The notes: a model not told the origin generated them from the sequence alone. Shown: positions 1 through 12,227, numbered from the stretch's first letter. The stretch: DNA of 64,000 nucleotides from Siphonodentalium dalli (GCA_032622095.1 CP136067.1:53857899-53921898), one strand, 5' to 3'. Numbers and translations are program-made.

Positions 1-270
1 CATCATCATGGTCCTGAACTCATCGACTGGAATGATGGTGACTCTTTCAGTTGGTATAGCATTTCATTCTCTTATGGTCCGGGGGAAGAAAGAAAATGTG
101 CAGTAATCGTAGTTGGATTGTGGAATTAGGTAGCCAGCCGCATTAGTGTGCCTGGATTCCCGTGTTCTTTTTTGGCATACTCATTCTTTTTGACTGCAGC
201 AGATTGATGGTGGATTTTGTGCATCATGAATAATAGAGCCTGGTTCCTCCTGGACTGTAAAGAGTGTCAT
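1..270 (-). pseudogene. Non-LTR retrotransposon ORF2 C-terminus, copy 1 (broken)
   Basis: The minus strand reads HTNAAGYLIPQSNYDY, then SFFPRTIRE, a stop, and NAIPTE. This matches the C-terminal pattern of non-LTR (LINE-type) ORF2 proteins, where a short block after the reverse transcriptase ends in SFFPRTIREWN.LP. The tryptophan of that block is replaced by TGA here. A weaker 'SLQSRRNQARLFMMHKI' block lies upstream in another frame, matching the 'SL..RR...RL..MYKI' segment that precedes this motif in the family. The reverse transcriptase core itself is absent. Confidence 0.7.
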
Positions 271-487
271 CTTAGTTGGCCTATCACTTCCATACAATTG
301 GTGAATTTCTACACAAAGGGCTATTTATCTATTTGAGTTTATACCTGTATGTAAAACAGGCCAGGCTATCAGCATCAATGTCAGAAGCGCTCGAAGATAA
401 TTTCTCTTCATGATTAGTGTTTATAATAATATAATTAAATTGATTTGAATTTGGATTTGGAGTGTCATGATTGGTTGATTGTATTCT

Positions 488-870
488 TTATTGAGTCGAA
501 TGGGTTTTCTGGGACATCCATTGTGGATTTAGTTGGTTCTTCATCAAGGTCCTGCACTCATTGGCTGGAATGATGGTGACTATTTCAGTTGGTATAGTAT
601 TCCATTGAATCCATTCTCTTATGGTCCAGGGGAAGAAAGGAAATTTGTGGTAATCGTAGTTGGATTGTGGAATTAGGTAACCAGCCGCATTAGTGTGCTG
701 GATTCCCATGTTCTTTTTGGCATATTCATCTATTTTTACTGAAGCATGTTGGTGTGGATTTTGTGCATCATGAATAATCTAGCCTGGTGCCTCCTGGACT
801 GTAGAGAGTGCCATCTTAGTTGTTCTATCATGTCTGATAAACCACACTATACTTAAGTCAAACTTCCATA
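488..870 (-). pseudogene. Non-LTR retrotransposon ORF2 C-terminus, copy 2
   Basis: This is the second tandem copy. A 73-codon open stretch (488-709, minus) contains AAGYLIPQSNYDY and FFPWTIREWIQWNTIPTE, the C-terminal signature of LINE ORF2 proteins. The tryptophan is kept here, but a short insertion follows it. Upstream, in another frame, 'SLQSRRHQARLFMMHKI' is visible, so at least one frameshift separates the two blocks. No reverse transcriptase or endonuclease domain is present. The sequence is non-functional. Confidence 0.72.
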
Positions 871-985
871 CAAATGGTGAATTTCTACACAAAGGGCTAT
901 TTATTTATTTGATTTTATACCTGTATGTAAAAACAGGCCAAGCTATCAGCATCAATGTCAGACAGCGCTCGAAGAGTTTTAATGT

Positions 986-1385
986 TCTGATCGGGGGGGA
1001 TATCCAGGATACACGGCCAGGGTGGGTGTGTGATGTTTGAAACCTCATTCGAAGATTTATTCCAAATTTCATGTAATTTTGTTAATTATGGCTGAATACA
1101 AGTGTTCAGAAATATAAACTGGACCAAATAAAATGAAGTTGCTCCCGGTTTCAATATATACTTAGTATTTGTTCTTTTATAATACGATATCATTGGGTGG
1201 GTCTGGCTTCTGACGAGGAAAACATTCCACTAAAATAAGCAATTCCATCAGTTCTTAAAGGTTCGCATTGTTCTTTGTTTACCTTAAATTATCCCTGTGA
1301 TGCAATTCTCAGTTCATTTAATTCTTCTATTACTTGCAATGGTATGACCATTGGAATATATCACCTAATGTATATGTCACGTGTG
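986..1385. other. No recognisable feature
   Basis: AT-rich sequence with no supported reading frame, repeat or RNA gene that I can identify. Confidence 0.5.
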
Positions 1386-1875
1386 ACGAATAAGCGCGTG
1401 CTTCCCGCCAACTTGGCAACGCCCTAACAAAATCACTTTACATGGACTAGGCGGATTAATACTATTTTGAAAAACGCGCTTGATACCAAAACCAGACAAT
1501 GCAAAATGTATTGATATGTTCATTAAAGTTAAATTATTGTCCAACTTCGTTGCACTAACGAAAATAGACACAACAACAAAGAGGCGAATTGGGGGACTCT
1601 ATTTGCCGTCGCAATCCCGAGCGCGCAATGCTGACTATACGGTTGTGATGCGTCTCAGCCAACGATGTAAATGTATGCATTTTAAAGGTTCTTTTAAGGA
1701 TTTAGTTTTTTTTAAGGCATAAAGCTTAGTGTAAAGGTCTAGTTTTTTTTATGTGATATATAAGATCTTCAACTCGTTTCATAAATTTGATTCACAACTC
1801 GTCTACAAGTCGTTGTTAATCAAATTTATAAAATTCATTTAATAAAATCTTATATCCCAACATAACTCGTTGGAG
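1386..1875 (-). repeat. Dispersed repeat, inverted partner of 13005-13440
   Basis: This segment is similar, in reverse complement, to 13005-13440. Shared blocks include the imperfect palindrome 'ataaatttgattcacaac' (1781-1835), a segment around 1490-1570, and a G/C-rich stretch near 1590-1640. Short open frames of 60-100 codons in both copies follow the repeat and have no family signature. The two copies lie 11 kb apart facing each other. They could be ends of one very long element or two insertions; I favour two insertions. Confidence 0.65.
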
Positions 1876-2282
1876 ATCCTTTGTATATGCAGGTTTCCTC
1901 TGTTATTGTGTAATTGAACATAATTTGCTCATTATTACAAAATAAATACTCATCTTTGTGAGGATAACAACTTTTTATTTCGGGATTCCCTTTTCTGACA
2001 TTGCAAGAATACATGTATTTTGTCGTTGAAATTTAGCCGTCAGAATATTAAAACGTTCCCATGTTTTGAACTGGTGGAATATGATCTCCACGGCCAGACG
2101 TAGCCAGAGCAGAGATTCGTGGCACACTAGTGTGTTGTTGATAAAGCATGGCACAAACACCCCAATGATAAGTATATATCGATCTTTTAAATCTTTGGCC
2201 CATAAATCTACACGACATGTGTTGGTTGATTTGTAACTTTGTGTATGTTTTAGTAAGGGACCGCGAGGGTTAATAATTCATT
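1876..2282. other. No recognisable feature
   Basis: Unique-looking AT-rich DNA; no supported gene or repeat. Confidence 0.4.
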
Positions 2283-2766
2283 AGCGCGCGCCGCGTGTAT
2301 ACAGTTCTACAAAGTATTGAAAGCTGTGGTCCGATGGGCATTTTATTTATATATAATTGTTTTTTCCGGTTTAAAAGTCGAACTGCGCGACCAGGAGGCC
2401 GAGTCCGGTAAAAGGTGTAGTTGGGAATTTCAATTTCGTTTATTGTCCTTTACATTATTAAGTCAATAATGTTGATTTTTGGTTTGTGACAAGCTATGTC
2501 AATTACCAATAAAAGAAATTTAAAAGATAATTTGTAAGTCTTATATTTCAACTTTTATAGATATGTTTCGTCCTGCAGCCCACTGATGGTTGTGGTCGGA
2601 GTCGGCCGCCGGTTCGTTAATTAGGTGCTGGTTGTTATTGTTATTTTAACGGAATTCTGAGTTGGTCATTCACGAAACCAATATATTTTATATTCTATAA
2701 TTACAAGCATGGGTATATAATATATGATCTTGAGCGCGTTACCATTTCTGACTATGGTTTTCTTGT
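2283..2766 (+). repeat. Dispersed repeat family R1, copy 1
   Basis: Three copies of this repeat occur in the window: here, 31813-32137 (reverse) and 34385-34735 (forward). Shared blocks are 'gtagttgggaatttcaattt', 'aatgttgatttttggtttgt' and, in two copies, an end block with 'ttgagcgcgttaccatt' and 'gactatg(g)ttttcttg'. A lone copy of that end block lies at 11109-11165. No reading frame is conserved, so this is probably a non-autonomous element. Confidence 0.8.
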
Positions 2767-3336
2767 AATAACATAACGAGGTAATCGTCGGACACGCTTG
2801 GGATGCTATTTGCTGTCTCATATGTTCAAACATGCTTCCCTGTTAACAATCCATTAGCATGCACTAACTCAAACACCATCGATAAATAAATTACGTTACT
2901 TTTCGATAATTGAACTAAGATAATAACCAGGTTTAGATCGCCTAAATCGTTCTTCTGAGTTGAACTACATGATCGGCGGGAAAATTGTCCAATGTTGGCT
3001 GAACGATAAGATAGTGATATCCTCCCGCATCTGTCATGCGTTATCTGTTTCCAGTATGTATGCTGCGACATATATTGTGGGAGGCAGTGTGCGTGGACAG
3101 CAACCACACGTGCATGTTTTCATACGATGCCAGCATCGTTGATTTCGATTGAGCTACCAATGAAAATTACAAAATAAAGTTTCCGTTCAGCTGGATGAGC
3201 GATTGACAGGTATTCCCAAGACATAATTGTTGATCGCAAGGAATGTATCAATTGTATGGAAATATATTGACCAAAATTCAATATATTTTTTGGACAAATA
3301 CAGGGTTTAAATTAGAAGACTTAACTCGAGTTTCGA
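2767..3336. other. No recognisable feature
   Basis: Short overlapping open frames on both strands near 2826-3142 have no recognisable domain and look like chance. Confidence 0.4.
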
Positions 3337-3483
3337 TTAAAGATGCATAATCCGAATAAACGCTCCCATACAGTTTGCAATTTTCCGAATTTTAAAATAT
3401 GTTTAAAGATGCATAATCAGAATTGACGCTCGCAAATTACTATTTCCTGTAAGGGACCGTCTGATCGGATTGAGTGCCTTTAA
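3337..3483. mobile_element. Short TTAA-flanked MITE (147 bp)
   Basis: The segment starts TTAAAGATGCATAATCCG and ends CGGATTGAGTGCCTTTAA, with TTAA at both ends (3337-3340, 3480-3483). The same two ends define the 463-bp element at 14277-14739 and, in variant form, the 488-bp element at 51474-51961. TTAA duplication is the hallmark of piggyBac- and Kolobok-type insertion; choosing between them is not possible here. The 'ttaaagatgcataatc' block is duplicated internally. Confidence 0.6.
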
Positions 3484-3527
3484 TGCTATATATTTGCTTT
3501 AACCGAAACAGTTTGAAGACAAACTTT

Positions 3528-5500
3528 AACCCTTTCTATACTAAATCAATATTGATTAGTAGTTATCCCATGTGGAGTATCCAGATAATAAGTCTAACCC
3601 TTTCTATACTAAACCATTATTGATGAATAGTTATCCCATATGGAATATTCAGATAATAAGTTTAACCCTTTCTATACTAAAGCATTATTGATTATTAGTT
3701 ATCCCATATGGAATATTCAGATAATAAGTTTAACCCTTTCTATACTAAAGCATTATTGATTATTAGTTATCCCATATGGAATATTCAGATAATAAGTTTA
3801 ACCCTTTCTATACTAAAGCATTATTGATTAGTAGTTATCCCATATGGAATATTCAGATAATAAGTTTAACCCTTTCTATACTAAAGCATTATTGATTAGT
3901 AGTTATCCCATATGGAATATTCAGATAATAAGTTTAACCCTTTCTATACTAAAGCATTATTGATTAGTAGTTATCCCATATGGAATATTCAGATAATAAG
4001 TCTAACCCTTTCTATACTAAAGCATTATTGATTAGTAGTTATCCCATATGGAATATTCAGATAATAAGTTTAACCCTTTCTATACTAAAGCATTATTGAT
4101 TATTAGTTATCCCATATGGAATATTCAGATAATAAGTTTAACCCTTTCTATACTAAAGCATTATTGATTAGTAGTTATCCCATATGGAATATTCAGATAA
4201 TAAGTCTAACCCTTTCTATGCTAAAGCATTATTGATTAGTAGTTATCCCATATGGAATATTCAGATAATAAGTTTAACCCTTTCTATACTAAAGCATTAT
4301 TGATTATTAGTTATCCCATATGGAATATTCAGATAATAAGTTTAACCCTTTCTATACTAAAGCATTATTGATTAGTAGTTATCCCATATGGAATATTCAG
4401 ATAATAAGTCTAACCCTTTCTATACTAAAGCATTATTGATTATTAGTTATCCCATATGGAATATTCAGATAATAAGTTTAACCCTTTCTATACTAAAGCA
4501 TTATTGATTAGTAGTTATCCCATATGGAATATTCAGATAATAAGTTTAACCCTTTCTATACTAAAGCATTATTGATTAGTAGTTATCCCATATGGAATAT
4601 TCAGATAATAAGTTTAACCCTTTCTATACTAAAGCATTATTGATTAGTAGTTATCCCATATGGAATATTCAGATAATAAGTTTAACCCTTTCTATACTAA
4701 AACATCATTGATTAGTAGTTATCCCATATGGAGTATCCAGATAATAAGTATAACCCTTTCTATACTAAAGCATTATTGATGAATAGTTATCCCATATGGA
4801 ATATTCAGATAATAAGTCTAACCCTTTCTATACTAAAACATCATTGATTAGTAGTTATCCCATATGGAGTATCCAGATAATAAGTTTAACCCTTTCTATA
4901 CTAAAGCATTATTGATGAATAGTTATCCCATATGGAATATTCAGATAATAAGTTTAACCCTTTCTATACTAAAACATCATTGATTAGTAGTTATCCCATA
5001 TGGAGTATCCAGATAATAAGTTTAACCCTTTCTATACTAAAGCATTATTGATGAATAGTTATCCCATATGGAATATTCAGATAATAAGTCTAACCCTTTC
5101 TATACTAAAGCATTATTGATGAGTAGTTATCCCATATGGAATATTCAGATAATAAGTTTAACCCTTTCTATACTAAAGCATTATTGATGAATAGTTATCC
5201 CATATGGAGTATCCAGATAATAAGTATAACCCTTTCTATACTAAAGCATTATTGATGAATAGTTATCCCATATGGAATATTCAGATAATAAGTTTAACCC
5301 TTTCTATACTAAAACATCATTGATTAGTAGTTATCCCATATGGAGTATCCAGATAATAAGTTTAACCCTTTCTATACTAAAGCATTATTGATGAATAGTT
5401 ATCCCATATGGAATATTCAGATAATAAGTCTAACCCTTTCTATACTAAAGCATTATTGATGAGTAGTTATCCCATATGGAATATTCAGATAATAAGTTCA
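3528..5500 (+). repeat. 68-bp satellite, 29 tandem copies
   Basis: Consecutive 'aaccctttctatactaaa' starts are 68 bp apart (3528, 3596, ...). The array of about 1973 bp equals 29 units. Each unit contains TTATCCCATATGG and CAGATAATAAG, so a TTATC/GATAA inverted pair brackets a CCATATGG palindrome. Variant positions define subtypes: gattagtag, gattattag, gatgaatag; ggaatattcag against ggagtatccag. From about 4690 onward two subtypes mostly alternate, giving a partial 136-bp higher-order repeat, and a five-unit (340-bp) block recurs. No open frame crosses the array. Confidence 0.97.
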
Positions 5501-5759
5501 ACGAACGACAATAGGTAGATTGTTGAAATTACTATCTAATCATTTCCCTCAATAAATAGGGCTCCTTCTTCAATTTTATTTATCTGTCGTCTGCTTTTAT
5601 GGCTTGTATACATCCCTGTTAATAATTAATAAACTATTCCGGTGCACACTTTTTAACTGACTGTGAGAATCCATTTAGTAAAGAAACGGTTAACGCCTGC
5701 GGTTATAACTGTATTGAAACCTTAATCGAAACAAGAGTTATTTCTTAATTAATGTTTGT

Positions 5760-6425
5760 CGAAGATTGGATGCGAATGGATGCGGACACATGTACCGCAG
5801 TAGCGATGGTACAGTAGGTATGGCAATTTATTATGGTGGAGTTTGGTGACAATTGGTCGGGATAATTCTGTGCCAAAGCTAGCCATGTTGCCCGCTGAGT
5901 TTCCACACAATGAGTCGACTGGACCAATTAACCCATTACGTTTCATCAAGGTTGATCTCAACTCATTACGTTTTGCTACATTGTATTCACTACGATATAT
6001 ATAATTGCACGATCGATCGTCCAGAATTCAATTCGTCTTAATGCATGTTTATCTACTTATATTAATTTCATGCGTATTAAAACAGTTCCCCAATTGCTTC
6101 TTTTATTTTGAGACGTTTAGTTGTACGCATTATTTCGCTAACATTATCATGTGGGCCGATGAAGCTGTGTCGGAAATTTGGAGGAAATACAGCTTAGAGA
6201 AAGTATCTGGAATAAACAAAGCGAACTATATATACCAGGACCAAAACAAGAAAAAGGCTGATTATAACGAACTTTGGAAGACACATTGTGCGAATATGCA
6301 GCGGGCGACATGGCTAGCCATGACATATTGATTGTGACGACCAATTGTCACCAAACTCCACCATAATAAATTGCCATACCCAATATGCCATAGCTACTGT
6401 GGTACGTGTGTCCACAGTCAATGTG
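5760..6425. mobile_element. Small fold-back element, ~140-bp inverted arms
   Basis: The left arm (about 5765-5900) is an imperfect reverse complement of the right arm (about 6295-6415). Shared blocks include 'caatttattatggtggagtt' and 'ggacacatgtaccgcagtag' with their complements. The spacer is about 400 bp. Open frames of 60-108 codons overlap the arms and spacer but show no domain. No clear target duplication is visible. Confidence 0.75.
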
Positions 6426-6550
6426 TCACACATTCTAATGTATAATATACGTTACTCACAGGCTGCAATCGATACAGTAAGGTTCCGATTTCGATGTCCG
6501 GTTCGACATTTTGTTACCAGAAAATTTGAAGTGGTTGCTTGTTAAAGGCC

Positions 6551-6943
6551 CACTTAGTTTTCGAATCACCGATTTTTTTTTATAGTGCCTTTACAGTTTT
6601 AATAACAATCTGTGCCATAAAATATGATTAAAATACTATAATTCATCACCATTTGGAACGTCTGTGTCTCAGAAGGTGCCTATAGAGTAATAGAAAATAG
6701 CTGAAATCATAAAATCCCCCGTTATGGCCCCCAGAATGCCACAGAATTCAAACAATAGTTTATTTGGAAGGGGAATAACTCAGCAGAAAAAAGCAGAAAC
6801 TAGAGCACGGAACAAACATCATGCTCGCAGTTTATTAAACCGAATAAGTTGAAAATACAATGTTTTGGGGCTTTCTCTTTCAAATGGTATATACTATGGC
6901 AGATATTTTATTGCATGTGATTTGGGGGTTCGAAAATTAAGTG
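6551..6943. mobile_element. Possible MITE with 15-bp inverted ends
   Basis: CACTTAGTTTTCGAA at 6551 is repeated in inverse at 6929-6943 with one mismatch. The 393-bp interval is non-coding. I see no convincing target duplication, so this is tentative. Confidence 0.4.
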
Positions 6944-7176
6944 TTGTTGTCTATAGCATAGTATGTATGTATCAGTTAGTCGAGTTAATCATGCATAGTA
7001 TGTGAAATTCCCATTGTTAAAACATATCTTGCCATGCCACCATACATCGTGTTCATTCAACATTGTTCTATAGGGTCCAATTTGCGTTTTATATCTGTTG
7101 CAAATCGCGATTCGCTTTCACCAATCAAAAATACAACGCCCGCACTCGCTAATTACGGTGCCATTACACATGGCCA

Positions 7177-8640
7177 GCAAGAAAATATCAGGTATGCCCC
7201 ATGTGACTTACTTGACCAATGAAATAAATAATGCCGGAAAATATCCGACGAAGGCAGCGCGCTGATATTTTATCGCCAATTTGTGATATGTGTTCACCTT
7301 GATAGGTGGCCATCGGTATCCGTTGGATATGATCGTAACAATTCAAGCGCTCGAGTTATGATCCATCAATGGTATCGTCTGTTTCAACATACTACGTATT
7401 TCCATTTTTATTGGTTGTCAGAACCGCTGATGTATTATATGTATACATGTATATACGTGTGTGCAGAGGCGTGGCGACAGGGGGGTTTGGGGGGGGGGGT
7501 GTCCTTACCCCCCAACTTTGGTCAAAATTTTCAACAGTTGGAAATTTTATACCTGCCAAAACATTAGTTGGAAATTTCACACCAACAATAAGTTGAAAAT
7601 GTTTTTCAAATGATTTTCCAAAAAATTCGTGTGGGGAATTAATATTTTTGGACCAATATTTGCATATTTTCCTATTTTTGGTAAAAATTATGGTCTGAAA
7701 TGGTTATCATTTGGAAACTTTCCAACCTCATGCAGGGGGGGGGGGGTGACAGGTTGGAAATTTCCAACACTTGGAAAGCTTGTGTCCTGGTCCCTCCCCC
7801 ATGGCCAGTCAAAAGTAAAATACTGCTAGTTAATTTAAGAAAACAATATTGTCATACATTTGGTCAACATTATCATTGGAATTGTCATCAGTTGTAAATT
7901 TTCCAACCTAAGTGGGGTGTCAGGTTTGAATTTTTCAACTCTCGGAATGCTTGAGGATAGTCTAGATGGTAGGATTTTGCGATTTTCTTGTTAAGATTAC
8001 AAAATTTTCGCACACCGGGCCAACCATGGTCTAATATTAGGCCTAAGAGCACTGATGTGCAAGGGGGTGAAATTATGGAAAACTTGTGTTTGGTCTGATT
8101 CTGATTCAAGGGGTGGGGGTGCAGTTGGAATTTCCCAAGGTGGACACCCCCAACGAAAAAACGGAAACCATCTAGACACGTTCCTGTGTGTATGGGAATG
8201 CTTTATAATTTGGTACCTCACATGCCTTGACTTAGTTGTTTTACTTTAATTTGGACTGTATGTACGTTTCGAATAAGAAATTGTTGGCGGCTCCTCGCTC
8301 TTCTCGCATGTGGGATGTGGCCCAGAGCCGAACACACCAACGTATGCTTAGATGTCGTTTCGTGTGTTCACGAAGAACACACACCCCTACTCCAACGACG
8401 AGGGCGCGTTCCTTTCTCGTTAAAATAGGTGGCATTTTAAATTTATCCATAACACTTTATAACTCTATGAATATTCGATATGAACTATAGGTTGTTGTCC
8501 GCAGTAATTCACTTCAACAAACATGACTAACACTAGTCACATTGAGCTCAATCAACGCCATATAACCCGCCGCTTTCTCACGGGCGTAATCTTTGCAGCA
8601 AGAAAATATCAGAGTACCATTGTACCTGATATTTTCTTGC
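7177..8640. repeat. 18-bp perfect inverted pair bounding ~1.46 kb
   Basis: GCAAGAAAATATCAGGTA (7177-7194) has its exact reverse complement at 8623-8640. A partial second copy at 8598-8612 makes a local hairpin with the right end. The enclosed DNA contains the hAT-related block. The pair could be the ends of one element with the hAT-like sequence inserted in it. No target duplication is seen at the ends. Confidence 0.45.
7475..8170. mobile_element. hAT-related non-autonomous repeat, copy with unclear ends
   Basis: The block shares many segments with the better-defined element at 55095-56284: 'ggttggaaatttccaac', 'gtgtcctggtccctccccc', the 'cacaccgggcc(g/a)accatgg' motif (here 8011-8029) and the terminal 'ttggaatttcccaaggtgga' block. 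Left end begins near 'gaggcgtggcgacagggggg'. G and C homopolymers are frequent. No transposase reading frame is present. Confidence 0.65.
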
Positions 8641-8682
8641 AGATATTTTCTTGCAGCTTCATGTATATATATACGCGCCCTA

Positions 8683-9658
8683 AGGGTGCATTTACACTGA
8701 TATATAACTGTATAGAGATCTGCATAGAGATCACGTGTCGCGCATTACTGTGATCACAATATGATTACTAATAGTGAACGCGCGCTGATCAGTACTCTGG
8801 TAATTGACAATTCACTACGAGTCGTGTCAATTTAGGCCAGACATATGTATTTAAAGTGTATCCCTATACCACTTGATAATGGTTTGAAAAAAGAATGAAA
8901 ATCGCATAGGAATACACAACAAACAACCGTGTGTACAAATAGACAGGCTAGAGAGCACCAATACAGCTTTAGATGGCGATTCGACCAATATTTAGGATTT
9001 CAGGTGATCATCTATATATCTATAGGTCTCCTGTTTGACACCATCTGGGCGGTGGCCATTTTGGATCTGTATGGAATGGGTATCCACCCTACAACACCCT
9101 TTATTTGACCAAATGTAGTAAAAATTCCAACTGATGACAATTCCAATGGCAATGTTGACCAAAGGTAGGACAATATTTTTTTCTTAAATTAACTAGCAGT
9201 TTTTGACTGGTCACGGGGAGGGACCAGGACACAATCTTTCCTAGTGTTGGAAATTTCCAACCTGACAACCGCCTCCATAAGGTTGGAAAACTTCCAGCTG
9301 ATGGCCATTCATATTTTTTGTTTGAAAATTACAACTAATGTTGTGTCAGGTATGAAATTTCCTACTGATGAACATTTTGACCAAAGTTGCCACGTCCCTG
9401 TCCGTGTTCAATATTCGAAATACACGGGTTGAAATGACAACGAACGCTAAAAACACATTCGCCAAGTCCGAGTAACAATTAATCAAAACATATTTGCCTG
9501 TCATAATGCTTCGGCGTTGACCGTGACGTATAGCGCACACGATTTTTCCTCACACGAACTAATACCGTTTTCTTTTTGTGTGCATTTCTATATCAACCCG
9601 TTTACACTAGTCTGCGTGTATATCTGTGTACAGTTCTATAGCAATGTAAATGCACCCT
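8683..9658. mobile_element. Inverted-repeat element, tandem copy A (976 bp)
   Basis: The element starts AGGGTGCATTTACACTG and ends with the complement (CAATGTAAATGCACCCT). Inner parts of the ends also pair ('aactgtata.agat'). It is directly followed by copy B. The interior includes a piece of the hAT-related family (about 9090-9400, 'ttccaactgatgacaattcc'). No coding capacity is seen. Target duplication is not clear. Confidence 0.8.
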
Positions 9659-9669
9659 AAGCTTGCTTA

Positions 9670-10817
9670 AGGGTGCATTTACACTGATATAGAACTGTAT
9701 ACAGATATATATGAAGTCACGTGTCGCGCATTACTGTGATCACAATATGATTACTAATAGTGAACGCGCGCTGATCAGTACTCTGGTAATTGACAATTCA
9801 CTACGAGTCGTTTCAGTTTAGGCAAGACATAAACATGGATCTACCATCAGCAGACAACAGCGATTTGGTATGTGCCGCATGTATTTAAAGTGTATCCTTA
9901 TACCACTTGATAATGGTTCGAAGAAAGAATGAAAATCGCATAGGAATACACAATAAACAACAGTATACACAAATAGAGGCTAGATAGCACACATATAGCT
10001 TTATATGGAGATTCCACCAATATTTAGGATTTCAGGTGATCAACTATATATATATATATATAGGTCTCCTGTTTGACACCATCTGGGCGGTGGCCGTTTT
10101 GGAACTGTATGGAATGGGTATCCACCCTACAACACCCTTTATTTGACCAAATGTAGTAAAAAGTCCAACTGATGACAATTCCAATGACAATGTTGACCAA
10201 ATGTAGGACAATATTGTTTTATTAAATTAACTAGCAGTTATTGACTGGCCACGGGGAGGGATCAGGACACAATCTTTCCAAGTGTCTGAAATTTCCAACC
10301 TGACACACGCCCCCATGATAAGGTTGGAAAATGTCCAGCTGATGGCCATTCCAGCCCAAAAATTTTATAAAAAGTAGGAGATTATGCAACAAATATTGGT
10401 CCGAAAACAATACCCCCCCCCCCCCCCCCAATAAAATGTTTGAAAATCAAACTACAAGATCATTTTCAACCTATTGTTGGTTTGGAAATTACAGCTAATG
10501 TCGTGTCATGTATGAAATTTCCAACTGTTGAAAAGTTTGACCAAAGTTGCCACGTCCCTGTCCGTGTTCAATATTCGAAATACACGGGTTGAAATGACAA
10601 CGAAAACTAAAACACATTCGCCAAGCCCGAGTAACAATTAATCAAAACAAATTTGCCTGTCGCAGTGCTTCGGCGTTGACCGTGACGTATAGCGGACACG
10701 ATTTTTGCTCACACGAACTAATACCGTTTTCTTTCTGTGTGCATTTCTATATCAACCCGTTTACACTAGTCTGCGTGTAGATCTGTGTGCAGTTCTATAG
10801 CAATGTAAATGCACCCT
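9670..10817. mobile_element. Inverted-repeat element, tandem copy B (1148 bp)
   Basis: Same ends and interior as copy A, in the same orientation, separated by only 11 bp. It carries the same hAT-related piece (about 10130-10560), so the two copies descend from one already-composite element. Copy B has about 46 bp that copy A lacks, containing ATG, ten further codons and a GTATGT consensus splice donor (9835-9873), a possible remnant of the first coding exon of an autonomous parent. Confidence 0.8.
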
Positions 10818-11198
10818 AATTCAGCTTCAAATGGTAACCACAGTGGATTATGCTGAATGATCACATTACACCATCCAGTAAGCCTTTAAAAGAACTGTTT
10901 TATCAGGAAATCTTTTACAACTGTCCATCATAATTAACTGGTCTGTGGTTATATTTACTAACTAGACTCCAATATTGTTGTGGACTACACATGTGTCTTT
11001 TATCAGATATCGGAGGAATTCTGTTATTTAACTGCTACTTGACATTAATGGGCCATTCGTGCTGTATGGAAAAACAGCCGAGTTCCTTTCGATTCAGCTT
11101 GCTCAATTGGTAACAAGAAAACCATAGTCAGAAATGGTAACGCCACCAAGATCATATTATTAGCCATAAATATAAATTATAATATAATTATAATATAA
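10818..11198. other. Mostly unique DNA with one R1 end block
   Basis: Only 11109-11165 is recognisable: the reverse complement of the R1 repeat end ('aagaaaaccatagtcagaaa'). The rest shows nothing. Confidence 0.5.
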
Positions 11199-11250
11199 AA
11201 TATTATTCATTAGTTAGCGCTAATATAGGCGCTAACTAATGAATAATATT
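11199..11250. repeat. Perfect hairpin, 22-bp stem, 8-nt loop
   Basis: The arm at 11199-11220 (AATATTATTCATTAGTTAGC...) is exactly complementary to 11229-11250. The loop is TAATATAG. It sits beside AT-rich palindromic sequence. It could be a minimal hairpin MITE. Confidence 0.85.
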
Positions 11251-12061
11251 ATTTGATTGACTTGTTAAATAACATCTAATAAATATTCATCTTATTCACA
11301 ACTTTAAGGAGTCCTTCTGGCACACGAGAATATTTATCGCCGTTTGATTTGCACCAAGTGAACTCGGCGCATATATAATTGATAGAACAGACCTCTATTA
11401 TGATGATCGTGTCGTTATTTGTTTAAATTACGTATCAATTGACATATACGCACCCGTTCCCTCATTAAAATCTACATGTATCGCCCATTTTAGGGGACCT
11501 CCGCGAATTCGGGGACTTCCGCAAAGTGACCTCCGCAAATAGGGACCTACTGCAAATCGTCCCACCCAATGCAATTTGTAAACAAATACGATTGACATGC
11601 GTTTTAACGAGGTGAGCTTTAATTAAATGAAAGAAGCAATGCTACATATAAACTATTTGTCATGGACTCAGCCAGTGTGCCATATATCTGTGTCAACTAA
11701 GGTCGCTTTGCCTGGTAAAAGTGAAAAGTGAAAGTGGAAATTCGGAAAATCCTATTGAAAATGAAAGTACAATTTTTGGGAATTCCGCGGCAGATTAAGA
11801 GAATCTATACTATTGAAAGTGATTGTACGATTCCTGGAATTCTATCAGATATCGCGACTCTGTTCGTTTTCGTGATCATAGGTTATATAGGGCCTATATG
11901 ACCACGCAAACGAGTCGAGTCTTGATGAACAGAAAATAAAAAATCGCGGTTACTCCAACAGAACAGGCATCCGCACTCCAATTAAAATTACCCATAATTC
12001 ACTTCACTACACCAGGGGCTCCCAATGGGTTATACATTATTTTCAGGCTATCAGATTATTT
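11251..12061. other. No gene; short CCTCCGC repeats
   Basis: A small degenerate repeat of 'ggacctccgcaaa' lies near 11500-11560. Otherwise unique-looking DNA with no supported frame. Confidence 0.4.
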
Positions 12062-12227
12062 ATATTTTCAAGAACATATTATTACACCGGTGATTTTAAG
12101 TTTACAATTTCAGCCTGTCCTGACACTATCGGTACGATTGAGTCATATTTTCAAGAACATATTATACTCCGGTGGCGTTAACTTTACAATTTCAGCATCT
12201 ACGTGATTCTATCGGTACGATTGAGTA
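12062..12227 (+). repeat. 83-bp tandem duplication, 2 copies
   Basis: 'atattttcaagaacatatta' begins at 12062 and again at 12145. Both copies end in 'atcggtacgattgagt'. Divergence is moderate. Confidence 0.85.

Larger units (their letters stand above)
1..985. repeat. Tandem duplication, ~538-bp offset
   Basis: Two direct copies of one segment lie side by side. The motif around 11-30 recurs at 549-568, and the matching continues to the shared 'tatcagcatcaatgtcag' block near 370-390 and 945-965. Copies differ by many point changes and small indels, so the duplication is not recent. Each copy holds the 3' end of a retrotransposon reading frame on the minus strand, described separately. The left copy may begin before the window. 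Confidence 0.85.

Noticed and set aside
3528-5500. CRISPR-like regular spacing
   Set aside because: Units are contiguous 68-bp satellite copies without unique spacers, in a eukaryotic context.
3528-5500. Telomere-like AACCCT in each satellite unit
   Set aside because: Only a single hexamer per 68-bp unit, with no consecutive telomeric repeats.
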